Shown here: positions 11,001-22,388 of the stretch, one piece after another | Numbering within the stretch: the stretch's first letter is position 1 | How the letters are laid out: each line of letters begins with the position of its first letter | Assembly (NCBI GenBank): GCA_037043455.1 | Contig: JAWPHD010001421.1 | Span: 248,001 to 312,000 of the forward strand | Length of the DNA stretch: 64,000 bases | Origin: Cyrtodaria siliqua | Lineage: Eukaryota > Mollusca > Bivalvia > Adapedonta > Hiatellidae | Direction: 5' to 3' | Position numbers and translations under genes: made by a program | Notes under the pieces: generated by a model | Seen by the model: the letters and a program-made list of their open reading frames with translations, nothing else | Database searches by the model: none | What the model was told of the DNA's origin: nothing

Positions 11001-14000
11001 AACCCATGTGCATCAGTTGTAATTCCATCTTCTCGAATGTATCTTTTAGTGTAAAATGGTGACAGTGTTACTTTGTTTACTGTTATGCCGTATATTTGAT
11101 GCTTCATCGTGCGTATCATATTCATTTCATGGGTGTATTTTTTCTTGTTAAACAATGCATCCTTATAGTTTTCAAAGTTTATATTTTTTTCGATTACGTA
11201 TTTTTTTTACTCCTTTTGCTTTTTTGATAAGTTGTTCATCCGCTCTCAAAATAGAATATAGCTTTGGTCTTAATCCAACATACTCAGCTATAGCAACACC
11301 AGCTCATTCATCTTTCATTTTACCCAATACTTTTTTGTTTGTATCATCATGCATTGGGTGATTTTGAGGATAATCACTTAGATCATACTCATCTTTCATT
11401 TCAGCCATGTCTTTGTATGCATCATCTGTTTTGATGTCTACCAGTAGGCTGTCAGTGTCTGTGTATAATAAAGTACAGTCATTTCCGTACCTTTTTTTCA
11501 GGGTATTATAATACCAATCATACATCATATACTTTGATAAATACAATACTGACATCCCAACATAAATTGGTTTGTTTAATGTTAATTTTGCTTTGTTCAC
11601 ATGTATTGCTGACAATTCATCTGAAAATTGTATACGCCTGTTAAAGTTGGGTTTGGCTAGTATTTTTCTTATTTTTTCATTTTCGGAGCCGTCAGTTCTG
11701 ACTAGTTTTATATCAGTCCGCTTGCGTAGATTTTCCATTGTTTTGCTAAACACAGAGTTGTTCATAAGTTTGTAAGAATCTTTTTCAAATTGTGATTTAG
11801 CTTTTTTCCTAAGTTCTGTGTTTAGGTTTATGTATGATGCCATCCATGGTTTTTCATTAAATTCTAATACTCTGTGTATTTTCTTTAGTTTCATGCCTAA
11901 AGATAAATACAGTTGCAGGTTTTTGTAATGTATCACATATTTTTCTTTGTCCATAAGATTTGGGACTAGTTGTTCTGTATTTATTATTTTCTAACAGATC
12001 TGTCTGGTATTCAGACAACCATTCTTTTTTCACTGCTAATCTTTCCGGTGCAAGTGGATAGTCATTGTGAGCTTCATGGAGTTCTTTGGGATATTCTAGA
12101 TCAACTTCTACAAAATATCCTTTTCCTTCTTTTGGCTCTGGCAAGGTTTCTGATTCCCTCCACTTAAAGCCAGAATATGGAAGTGGCTGAGTCATTGCCC
12201 ATCCATAAAGATTATTTGCATCAAAATACATTAAGAAGTTGTTTTCCTCGTCAGAGTTATAATCAGCTACATATGGATTGTTTGCTTTGGCATATCGTTT
12301 TGATACCATACTTATGCCACCTCGCATTCCGTTTTCTACAAACAAGTGCATGTCAGTGTCTGTAAAAAGTTCTAATTCTATTTTTGAATGTTTAAGTAAA
12401 GCATCCCAAGATAATCCAGGTGCTGTGTAGTAATGCAAGGGATCGAGTTTATATGCATTCATGCATTTTTTTCTAAAAGTTTGAAATACATCTGCTAACA
12501 GAGTTACATCAGTTTTTAGATATAAATCATGATAGTCTCCAAGAGTTTTACAGTTAAACTCTTTCCATATTTTTTGAGCGTATTCGTAATCTTCTTGGGT
12601 AATACCTTCACCTCTTAATTTACTGTAAAATGCTTCTATGGGTGGTAATTGCGTTTCCTTAAATCTTTCCATACTGTCCATATATTCGTATGGATAAACA
12701 CCTTTTCGTAAAAGTAAATCTGTTTGTTCTCCAAACAGATTTTTAGTAATTTTGAAATCAGATTTGTCTGTTGCTTTAACCAATTTTTCCAGAGGCGAGG
12801 CCATAAATTGAAAGCTATCCAAGAATCTAAGTTGTCCGACACTAAATGAAATATACTTTTCAGCATTATTTGGGATGCATGTTATATTACCTTTCATTTT
12901 ATGTTTTTTTTGCATAATCAAATGACTATCATATCCTTTGAGGTTATGAAATTCAACAGGGATGATTGTTTTACCTGGTTTTATTTTTAGTTTCAGGTTA
13001 CAGTTTTTGTGTGCTGCACCTCTATATTCACCTGTAAAATGACAGTGGTCTCTTACTTTGCCGTTTTTACCGCCTTTTTTTACCTATTTCATTCTCGCAT
13101 ATCCAACATTGTGTTGCTTTTTCGTAATCTTCCTCATTTTGCTGCGTCATGATTAATGGTTTTGGGTGAGCAAATATATTATTAATGTTGCTCTTCTCAC
13201 ATTCTAGGCGATTTAAAAACACTTCAACAGCATCTTCACCTCTGTAAATAACAGGTTCTTCAGCTTTGCCATCATATCGGACAACCTGGTATCCAAAACT
13301 ACAAGCTTCGTGTACATTTTGAATTTCAGATTTATTTCCAAATTTGATTGATTGCGGTTTGATTATACTTTCAAAATCAGCATATATTGTATAAGGCACA
13401 GGCATCTGATTTTGATGATTTTTAAATTTTATGTGATTTTTACCTTCTTTCGGCATTTCTATTCTGCAAGAATTTTTGTTGATACCATCACAGTCTTCTT
13501 TGTGTTTGGTAAGTAGTCCTTTTCCAGAAAAGCCATGAAGGCAACGATCGCAAAAGTAAGTTTGACCATGGTGTTTGTTTTGGTCATAGAGTAGTTTATT
13601 CAGATTTTTAATCCAGCAATAGTGTTATTTTGTTATTTTTGTTTGTTTGTCGGAATTATCATCAGGGTTATAGTTGTCATCTATAATTCCTTCTTCATTA
13701 TTTGGATCATCTTCATTTTCTAAATCTTCTTCAACCTCAATGTCTTCAGATATTAAGAGCAGATTAATTCGCTCAATATCTTTTGGTTGTTCCAATATGT
13801 GATATGGAAAAATGGTTATCTTTTTATTTTTTCCTGTTATGATATATCCATAAACATTAATAGCAAGATTGTTTTGTTTTTCTACTTTGGATATTTGAGA
13901 AATTGGAGTGGGAAAGTCAATGCCATCTTTTTTCAAAAACGATATATCAGGATACTTTGATAATCTGTCTGTGTGATCTGCAGCTGGATTTAAAGCAGAA

Positions 14001-14702
14001 TTTGTTGCATGAAACAAACATTTATTATCATTATTTTTTACATTGATTATTGCTTTTTTGTTGGCTAACGCTTTGGGCAGAGAAATATATGAAGAACCTT
14101 TTAATGGTTCATATTTTGCGATATTCAAGTAAAACTTAACACAGCGATCAATCTCCAATCCTGATGCTGTGTTTGTAAATCTTTCAAGGCTCTCTTGTAT
14201 AAATGCAGATGATTCGTCGTAAAACTCATTTATTTTTTCAGAGTTTAAGATTGCCTTTTGCACACTATGTAAAAGTGCAGTTATATATTTTTGGTAGAAC
14301 CATTTTCTTTAAATAGATCTATAGTTAAGCCAAATTGAAAGTATAATCCTGTTTTTATTTTTGCAAAGTCTGCTATCTCTTTGCTTATTTGTTTTGTGAT
14401 AATGGATTTCCCATCACGAAATAATTTTTGAGGGTCTTTGTATCCCTCGACAGGCGCCTCGTATGCTTTGAAAAAAACACATTTCGGTTTATCTACCAGT
14501 TTTAATTCTGAAAAACTTTCTTTAGATTTTCTATCATTAAACTCTTTCAGTTCATTTATAACATTTTCTTGTAATTTAGCATATTTCTTCTTTTGTTCAT
14601 TTATAACATTTTCTTGTAATTTATCATATTTCTGCTTTTCTCGTTTACGTTGTTTTTTAGCGCGTCGTCTCTTGAGTAAATTTTCTAATGTTTGAGATTT
14701 AA
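10985..14702 (-). pseudogene. Protein-primed family B DNA polymerase, copy A (multiple breaks, N-terminus missing)
   Basis: Open segments at 11304-11954, 11857-12921, 13067-13456 and 13625-14263 lie in different frames. Recognisable parts are the zinc-finger region near 13.5 kb, the exonuclease YADFESI motif (about 13390), palm motif A DANNLYGWAM (about 12220), the NNSVF motif B region (about 11760) and YTDTDSLL motif C (about 11455). It has one copy of the module that is duplicated in copy B. By eye it is clearly more diverged from copy B than the integrase next to it. At 14702 it stops about 35 codons short of copy B's start and meets the terminal palindrome. It overlaps the integrase gene tail-to-tail by 16 bp. 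Confidence 0.8.
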
Positions 14703-14718
14703 CCTCTTAAGAAGTTTA

Positions 14719-14810
14719 TATATATATATATGTAAATTGGGGTTTCTGGATCAAACTTGAGCAAAGCGAAAGCTTTGGTCCAAAAACCCCAATTTACATA
14801 TATATAATAT
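14719..14810. repeat. Terminal palindrome at the right end of copy A
   Basis: Arms of about 23-25 bp (ATATATGTAAATTGGGG and its complement) enclose an apex of about 34 nt that is itself imperfectly self-complementary. Read from outside inwards, the apex aligns with the apices of both copy B ends, around a CTCGCTT-GCTC-like centre with GG and TGATCC borders. The arms match copy B's left end (GTAAATTGGG), not its right end. This is taken as copy A's right terminus. It abuts polymerase coding sequence directly, so either the end was reshaped by a deletion or the hairpin moved. Confidence 0.65.
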
Positions 14811-15573
14811 CTTTCAAATAGACATAACCTACATGTTTATTGCTTTATCTAAAACATAGCCAGCTCTTACTTTTACCAAGGTAGAGCTCAAATATATAGC
14901 TAAAAGATCTACCAAGCTGCCGTATATGTATTTACGGCCATGGTACTGGTTAGTCCGACTCCGACTTTGCACAAAGGCTGGAATCTGTGTACGTTTTATA
15001 CCCTGGGATTGAAATGCTTTCCATGATTTCTAATGTCAGAGAAGCACTGCTGGTATTTATACCAGAATGTTCCTGGACTAGCTCAAAATTGAAACAGGGG
15101 GTGAAACTATTGTGGCTCAATATTGACTATAATCCTGGGTCTTAAATGATATTTAACTAATGCACTCTAACAACAGACCTATCAACCAAATTATCACAGT
15201 TAAACCCCTACCAGGCAACCACTCCTTTAAAACTTCTCTTGAGTCTGATAAGTCGTAAGAAACCAACGTTAACCGTTTATAAGATGGCTTCGATGCCAGT
15301 ATGAACAGTATGAAGTTGAGCAAGGATGAACATTTTAAATGTTTAACAACTCTGAATACCGTGAAAATGTGACACAATACCGCATGCTCGCATGTAAATG
15401 AAGCTTAATGAATTAAGTGTTTATTACTTAGGAGGAAATAATATTGTCTAATAAATAAACGAAGAAGTTTATTGTTGTCGTCCCGTTGACAGCGTATATC
15501 AAAAACTGTCTCGCCATTCGTAGACGTTTATTTTATGCACTAATTTTCTAATAACCAACAAAATGATCAATAT
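14811..15573. other. Intergenic, nothing recognised
   Basis: AT-rich non-coding sequence right of copy A. No coding homology, repeat or structured element was recognised. The first bases (TATATAATATC) extend the AT-rich flank of the palindrome. Confidence 0.4.
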
Positions 15574-15980
15574 TTACATGTATTTACCTGTTGCTAGCTT
15601 GGTGTTCATGTCAAAAGTTTTCCCATGTTTTTTCCCCGTTGATATTTTGTTGAGTGCCTGGCAGTTAAAGTTGTAGCACTTCACGGATAGCACGGCCGCC
15701 AGACCGAATGTCTTTAATCCGTCTGCTAAAATGTCTAACTCTACCACTCGTCTGTCAAGTGTCCATGGTTCTTGTGTATCGTCAGCTTTTACGAATTCCT
15801 CATGACCCAGAATTGAGATATCTGGCAAATAACTTGTTGATGAAGTCGAAGAAAAAAAATATGAATGGTCGTCCAGCGATTTCTGTAAATTCCATTTCTG
15901 TTTCAAAGTATCAGATGCTTGTTTAATCTTATTGATGCTGATGTTCTAACGAATCTTCCTTTTAATCTATGACGCGGCAT
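15574..15980 (-). pseudogene. N-terminal exon or fragment resembling Mutator-like-domain proteins
   Basis: From an ATG at 15980 the protein begins MPRHRLKGRFVR; the frame then shifts near 15920, and the second frame carries RRVVELDILADGL, a GLAAVLSVKCYNFNC segment and FDMNTKLATG. This series resembles the start of invertebrate proteins with the Mutator-like transposase domain (RRxVEL..LA..L, C..C, FDxNTKxA.G), as I remember that family. The homology stops exactly at CAG followed by GTAAAT, a good splice donor, so it could be exon 1 of a gene whose other exons lie below 15574. Nothing downstream was recognised and one cysteine pair of the family seems absent. A decayed fragment is equally possible. 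Confidence 0.4.
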
Positions 15981-16784
15981 TGTATAATTATTTAAAACGG
16001 CAAATGTATCACGGTATGAAAATATGTAAACAAAAATACCGGCCAAAAAATATCAAAACCATTTACACGTACATATAAATCCAGGTCAAAACATACTTTT
16101 AATATGGCGCCATCTGTTAGACGACGTCCGATTGTCGTAATATTGAAATATAAAATATGTTATCACGCATAGTTTTCAGATTATTTGTATATAAAATGAA
16201 TTGAATTAACATCAGTTCATTAAAATTTCTATAGTAAACCAATATATTGTGATTTGTGGGCGAAACAGTTTACGACATTACCTAACGTATTACGTCATAC
16301 GGCGCATGCGTATATTGACCAGCCAACCTCCTTAAATAAAATTCCGACAACTACTTTGATAATATATAATATCAGAACATTCGATCCAAGTGTTGTACCA
16401 CATGAGGCAAGTTGTCATTCTTACTGGATGGCTTTCTGTCTCCACATACTTTCTGTTGAAATATCGCTGATACCTTGTTTCTACGATGAGTCGACTGTCG
16501 CTGTTCACACACATTTCGCCTGATATTCCCCTTTTCCCCTAGAGTAGACTGTTTCTGGGACATTGCTGATATGTCATCTATTATTGTCTGTTATTGTGAA
16601 GCAGCCTCCCCATATTACTAAATGATACTGCAAGCAATATACTATGCGACTACTAGGCTACTGGCCATTGCATGCGTTGGCCTAGTATCGTCAAAAGACA
16701 GAAGTGATTTACTGAACAAAGAAGGTGGCTATTTGCCGAATGGTGATAATAGATAAGAAATGAATTAATGAAAAGTATGGAGAG
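15981..16784. other. Intergenic, nothing recognised
   Basis: Non-coding sequence. Short frames on both strands around 16250-16560 overlap each other and have no recognisable domain. Confidence 0.35.
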
Positions 16785-16855
16785 AGTTTGAACCCGCGAT
16801 TTTCCTCTTGTGGGTTCACTGCATTACTGCTGGGCTATGCAGGCCTCACTGATTA
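16785..16855 (-). repeat. tRNA-like sequence, probable SINE remnant
   Basis: On the minus strand, GCATAGCCCAGCAGTAATGC resembles a degenerate A box and CGCGGGTTCAAACTC a good B box, at tRNA-like spacing. The cloverleaf is poor, so a SINE head or tRNA pseudogene is more likely than a functional tRNA. Confidence 0.35.
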
Positions 16856-17188
16856 TTTATTTCAATGTTTATAATACGCGGTGAAACCGTAAAATGCATT
16901 TAACCCATGCAACTTGAAAAGATCATTAATACCGAGGTAAACTCATTTCCGCTTTCAGAGCAACTATACTGTTCACCTCTTCATATAGATATAAAATATC
17001 TCTTTAATATGTGTTTAAGGACAGTTCTTAAACAGGTGCATATCACTTTGGACTCGAATCCCACTAGCGCCATTGGATAACTTATCAATGGGTGTGTCCT
17101 TATGCAATTCCCTTAACCCCGTCCATCGGAATGGGACGTAAAAACACGTTAAGATTTTCGATTTTGCTTTGAATGACGGTCGCTTTTT

Positions 17189-17737
17189 GTGGTAGAGGCC
17201 GACCACCCATTTTTCCTCGTTAAAACCCGTACTGTATACCTCCCACCATCTGTAAGAATCAACACCTCACTTGACAATTCGAGGTCATACGCGGATGAAG
17301 CGGACGACTTTCAAAAGTATGTCGTGAGACGTCCTAAACGGTTTTATGTAGGAGGCTTTCAGTCGAATATTACTGAACCCGTGATCAAAAGCTATATTGA
17401 AAAGCGCGGTCCAAAGGTTTCCAGGGTTACACTATTTAGGAAACCTAGATACGGAAACTCTGTGGTTATTCGCGTGCATATTGAAGATGACGAGAACGCT
17501 TGTTATGTGACAGACGATCCCTGTTTTTGGCCCGAAGGAGTTACCTGCAAACCATGGGTTTCGTATGGTTCATATAAAGCTCGTCACAATGACTTTGTTA
17601 ATGACAATCCGAACAGTTATAACTCTAATAGGTTCTCACAAACGTCGAAATACACGCGAGCTGAGTGGGGCCGGGTCAATTACACGGACTCGAACCGTTA
17701 TGCAGCGCTTGAATCTGACTGTGATCTTGATTACTAG
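17189..17737 (+). CDS. LINE ORF1 (RNA-binding-like protein)
   Basis: This 182-residue intact frame lies six bases before the start of the ORF2 remnant. Residues 50-125 (RFYVGGFQSNITEPVIKSYI, then a VSRVTLFRKPRYGNSVVIRV strand pair and a WPEGVTCKPW end) look like the RRM-like fold of invertebrate LINE ORF1 proteins, which bind element RNA. The tail is low-complexity, rich in N, S and Y. The close ORF1-ORF2 layout supports a CR1/Jockey-type LINE. The region before it (from about 17000) is probably its 5' UTR. Confidence 0.6.
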   Translation: MVEADHPFFLVKTRTVYLPPSVRINTSLDNSRSYADEADDFQKYVVRRPKRFYVGGFQSNITEPVIKSYIEKRGPKVSRVTLFRKPRYGNSVVIRVHIEDDENACYVTDDPCFWPEGVTCKPWVSYGSYKARHNDFVNDNPNSYNSNRFSQTSKYTRAEWGRVNYTDSNRYAALESDCDLDY

Positions 17738-17742
17738 TAATC

Positions 17743-20700
17743 ATGTCAGGCTCTAGAAACATATGTCTTAATATTGCTACATGGAATGCGACCGGAATAA
17801 TGTCTAGCGCGAGTTATTTGAGCGATTTTTTACAAAACAGTTATATAGATGTTTGCGGCATTGCCGAACTGGTTATTCAATCACGACTTACATTTTCTTG
17901 ATTGTATTAACAATAATTGTTCATGTCATTCAATATCTGATCCTGATCTCATGTTGCCAAGCAACCGGAGAGTTGGTAAGGGTGGGATATGCATATTCTG
18001 GAATAAGCGTTTAAATGACATTGTTTCACCTTTACACATTGACAGTAAATACGTTTTAGGCATCCAGATAAAGCCTACCATAGGACATTCTATATTTGTA
18101 TTTCAATTATACTTACCATGTAAAAACCACTCTATTGCCACGTATAATAGCTGTATAGACGAAATAGAGACTTTATTATGCATATACAAAACAAAGGGTA
18201 TAACATTTTTAATGGGAGATTATAATACAGAATTAGCTTCTCGAAACCAACGCGATTTTAAACTTGATAGTCGAGGAAAACTGCTGGTAGATTTGATGCT
18301 TAATTATAGTTTGCTAGCCGTAAATGCCCTCGAGTTATGCTCCGGAGCAGAATTTAGTAATGTACCATATAACAGTGACCGTGAGACACTCATTGATCAC
18401 ATACTAATCCAATCAGAAAATATTGAAATGATAAAATCATGCCGAATTATGGACGATAATTGCTTAAATGTTTCGACCCATCGCCCGATAGTTTGCAAAA
18501 CCGAATGCGAAGTTGAAAATATATCTCGTTCAAACAATACGTATCATAATATTAATTGGCATAACGTTAAACAGAAAAACATAGATAATTACACACATTT
18601 CTTAAATAACGACAAAACGTTAAATATGTTGCTTTTATCACAGATATCTTCGTTGGATGACGTTGACTCATTTTATTCAGCCATCGTTAATGTAGTAAAC
18701 AATGCGACAAATAGATGCATTCCTATATCAAAGTTCAAACCATTTATAAAACCGTATTGGAATCGCGAATTAACAAATTTACACAATGAAATGAATCTAA
18801 AAAGGGTTAATTGGTTAAATGAAAATCGCCCACGCAATGTTTCATCCGCAAGCTATAAAAATTATAAGGCATCGAAAAATGTTTTCCGCAAAACTCATCG
18901 TGCCACCGTCCAAAATTATTTATCTAGCTTAGAGCGAGAAATTGATATAGCGGCGGAAATGGACAATAATGAGTTTTGGAAATTGATTAATAGACGGAAA
19001 AGAAATAAAAAAGTAGAAACTACCCTTAAAATGAATTTTAATGGACAATCTTGCGAAAATCCCATCGATATAAATATGGGCTGGAAAAATTATTTTTCCG
19101 AACTCTACACGCCTAAAGATAATAGTTTTGAATCCGCTTATGCAAATTCATGCGATGAAGAGTTATCGAACATTAAGTCGCAATTAACTTATCATCGGTG
19201 CGACGATATCGTTATATATATGGTTGAAAAGGCATTAAAATCCTGTAAAAAGAAAAAAGCCTGTGGCAATGATCTCATTTATTACGAAAATATAATTCAC
19301 GGTGGCCCGATTTTACTTGCCGTTATTACAAAATTATTCAATTATATGTCGTCATTGTCACATATACCCGTTGATATGAAAAAGGGTATTATTTCGACCC
19401 TTTACAAAGGAAATAATAAAAACAAAATGGACCCTAATAGTTACAGGGCTATTTCTCTCTGTTCTACCATGTTAAAGGTATATGAAAAAGTGTTACTTAA
19501 CATTTTAGAACAGTCTAGTACGCTCAAGTTTAACACATTACAAGGAGGATTTCGGATGATATGGTGCTCAGTTCACTCACTAAGAACGGCTTAGAAAAAC
19601 TTATGTCAATATGTCATAACAACTCTATCCGTGAAAAATATACATATAATGCTAATAAATGTAATGTTGTTGTTTTTAACGAACGCCTTTTTGATTAACA
19701 GAGGAATCCAAGGCTATGGCACTTAGGCCAAAACATTGTTGATGAAACATACACATATGTTCATTTAGGTATTTTATGCAGTAAGGACATGAGTCTGAAT
19801 GAAAACATTAAAGACGCATACACAAAACTACGTAAAACATACTTTGGATTGTCCGACTGTGGCGTCCATCAAAATGGTCTTCACCCAATAACAGTAAAAC
19901 ATTTATATCAAACGGTTGTACTATCGAGGGCATTATACGGCTGCGAACTATGGAACACCATTTCTGACACTCAATTGAAGTCTTTAGAGCGTGTACATGT
20001 TCAATGTATTAAATATATGCAGTCTCTGCCTAAACAAACTCGTAGTGACGTCGCACTAGCTTTAATCGGTCTCACAAGAATCGAATATGAAATTGATAAG
20101 CGTAAGTTATTGTTGTTTGGCCAATTATGCAGCATTAATAAAGGATTTAGAATACAGACAATTTTCGCTAATAGACTTATGCAATTTATGTCTCACCCAC
20201 GTAAAACACAAGGCTTTATGCCAGACATTTACCGTATATTAGGGAAATACCAATTAACTTACGTTTTAACGGAATATATTTCTACTGAATTTTTTCCTAC
20301 GTTAAGACAATGGAAAAAAATACTTAAATCAAATATACATAAGTCAGCCGAACTTGATTTCAGATCAAGACTTATCCAAGATTATAGTCTTAATAATTTT
20401 CTCAAGATACAAGGGGAAATAACGCCAAACAGTATCTGGTACTTCTCCCAATTATATCGTGATTATTTACCATACTGTAGAACTGTCATATTTGTCATTG
20501 GTAAACTATTTGCACGCAAATATTTAACTGTTTGTCCAAAGTGCAAATTAATTACAGAAACGGTAGCTGAACATTTAATTTTATTTTGTTCATCAAACAA
20601 TACCTTGCGGCATTCGTTATTATGCAAGATACACAAAATATGCGGCTTAAATAAGTATGACCAACTTTGTAACTTAAGCGCGTTTAATCAAATTATAGAA

Positions 20701-20817
20701 TTAGTGTCCGGCTTTCCGTCTTTAAACATGTCGGACAAACAAACGGTTGCTATTTCTAAAACCACGTTCAGATACTTACATCATATGACGAAATCTTTAA
20801 ATATTGTGTATATATAG
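17743..20817 (+). pseudogene. LINE ORF2 (endonuclease plus reverse transcriptase), RT core deleted
   Basis: The ATG at 17743 begins an apurinic-like endonuclease (NIATWNATGIM). The frame shifts near 17858 and continues from 17849 in the main frame. Endonuclease motifs MGDYNTEL, IDHILIQ and STHRPIV are visible at roughly 18210, 18390 and 18475. The RT begins with a KKACGNDLI segment (about 19250), then YRAISLCSTMLKVYEKV. At about 19550 the LQGGF motif is followed by sequence that rejoins well past the catalytic core, so the YxDD palm is missing, with stops at 19592 and near 19696. The C-terminal thumb and Cys/His region is open from 19789 to 20817. It is a dead copy of a CR1/Jockey-superfamily element. 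Confidence 0.7.
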
Positions 20818-21398
20818 GGCTCCTATTTAAAGTATGTTAAGTTTCTTTGAACTAATGAGACTATGTTTTATTTACAAATACTTTGCATAATAAATGTTTG
20901 TATTGAATATTATATCAAGATAGAATTTTAAATTTATTAATTGATTTAAAACTCAAATCAAATTTTTGCTATATGCTTGCCAGTAACTTATCTTTGAAAA
21001 GAAATATTTAGAACCTTCAAAAATGCTATCCTTTTTATCTTAATTCTAAGGATCATGTTTGAAAACAAATACATATGAAACTTATGTCAATCCAAGAATC
21101 CATGAAGTGTATGTTCTTGTGTTTCGTTTCGGCAAGACATGTCGGCCTTTGGATTATCTATGGCAAGAGTACTTGAATAAATATTATTTCTACACATATA
21201 CTTCATTATTAAGTGGAGGAACATTTCCTGTTAATCTCCGTCCGTTTGTACATATGTTAAATAAGTCAAACTGTCAAGTTTAAATATTTGTTTGTTTTGT
21301 ATAAATTTGTTTTTGTTCTTGTATATAACTTAACTGTCATGTACTGTCTATTTGTTTTTGTGTATGTGTATTCACTGTGTATATAACTGGTTTATAAT
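20818..21398. other. Spacer between two LINE remnants
   Basis: AT-rich, probably 3' UTR of the first LINE followed by undefined sequence. A short frame at 21059-21283 has no recognised homology. No poly-A or repeat tail marks the end of the first LINE. Confidence 0.35.
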
Positions 21399-21998
21399 AT
21401 GATGAAAAGTGATGCTGATCTGCATCCAAATAAAAAGAACTGGGTAACGTTATTAAAACAATTATTATCTTCTCTTGGTTTTCATTACGCTTGGTTATTC
21501 CAAGGTGTTGGAGATAACGCTTTGTTTTTGTATAATGTGAAACAAAGATTAAATGATTGTTTCATTCAAAACCTACATTCTCGTCTCCGGAACTCAAGTA
21601 GGGCGAATACCTATACTTTAATTTTTGATAATTTTGTTTTGAAATCGTACTTGTATATGGTTAATGTAGAAAAATATAGAATTGCGCTATCTAGGTTAAG
21701 ACTCTCATCTCACAATTTACAAATAGAAGCTGGAAGATGGCATAAACCATATAGTATACCCTTAAATGAACGTAAATGTACCAAATGTGGTAAATTAGAA
21801 GATTAATATCATTTTGTTATTGAATGCAGTTTATACAATCAGATAAGACAAGTCTATATAAAGAAATATCATTGGAAAAGGCCCAGTATGTTTAAATTTT
21901 TAGCACTTATGCAAAGTCAAAACGAAAAAATTATTAAATGCCTTAGTGTTTTCGTTTTTAAAGCTTTTGAGATAAGGAAAAATGAAATATTCAGTTAA
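21399..21998 (+). pseudogene. C-terminal fragment of a second LINE reverse transcriptase
   Basis: The frame 21399-21806 continues after a TAA (21804-21806) to 21998. It shows the common molluscan LINE C-terminus: WVTLLKQLLSSLGF, a QGVGDNALFL segment, SRLRLSSHNLQIEAGRW and the zinc-knuckle-like CTKCGKLED followed by HF and C. Endonuclease and RT core are absent, consistent with 5' truncation. The strand and position suggest an insertion independent of the LINE at 17-20.8 kb. Confidence 0.6.
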
Positions 21999-22388
21999 AC
22001 ACAACTTCCAATGAAAAGTTTCTAAATTATGATCGACATATATGTCACCTTCTCCACACAAATACTACGATAACTATTGTTCTGATTATATGACACTGAC
22101 ATGACAAAAACAATAATAATTGTACTTGAGTTCGCGCGTGTGTGTGTGAGTGTGTGTGTGTGTGCTTGCGTGCTTGCGTGCGTGTGTTGTATTTATTTAT
22201 TTGTACACATTTTACATGTAATCACTGCACCATTTGTTGTATCAATTGTAATTATGTATATCATGTTGTATCCTCACAGGTCTCATGGCCTATTGGAATT
22301 TCTGAATAAACGATAACTCTATATGTTATTTTGACTCTCCTGTATATTTTATATTATGGAGGAAATAAAGAATCAATCAATCAATCAG
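21999..22388 (+). repeat. 3' UTR of the truncated LINE with TG-rich microsatellite and AATC tail
   Basis: A GT/GC-rich microsatellite lies at about 22130-22190. The element ends at GGAAATAAAG followed by about four AATC units (22371-22387), a simple-repeat tail typical of CR1-like LINEs, which end in short tandem repeats rather than poly-A. Confidence 0.55.

Larger units (their letters stand above)
1..14810. mobile_element. Polinton/Maverick-like element, copy A (left end outside window, decayed)
   Basis: This stretch has the same gene order and orientation as the better-preserved copy at 34941-49627: membrane protein, 165-aa-type protein, penton-like protein, TM-anchored protein, coiled-coil protein, MCP, ATPase, small virion candidates, OB-like protein, integrase, protein-primed polymerase. 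Only about the last 440 bp of its left arm are in the window. Most genes carry frameshifts, stops or small deletions, so it is an old integrated copy. A Penelope-like fragment interrupts one gene (about 885-2227). On the right it stops in a palindrome directly abutting the polymerase N-terminus, and it lacks the zinc-finger gene found there in copy B. The two copies are 20 kb apart and have different flanks, so they are probably separate insertions. Confidence 0.85.

Noticed and set aside
12636..12866. Separate small gene within the copy A polymerase region
   Set aside because: It is an alternative frame of the polymerase pseudogene and not conserved as such in copy B.
14719..14810. Terminal palindromes as bacterial-type transcription terminators
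   Set aside because: The genome is eukaryotic, the structures lie exactly at element boundaries beside a 6-bp duplication, and the apex is conserved between ends.
22101..22316. 71-aa frame over the GT-rich microsatellite
   Set aside because: Low-complexity translation of a simple repeat within a LINE 3' UTR.
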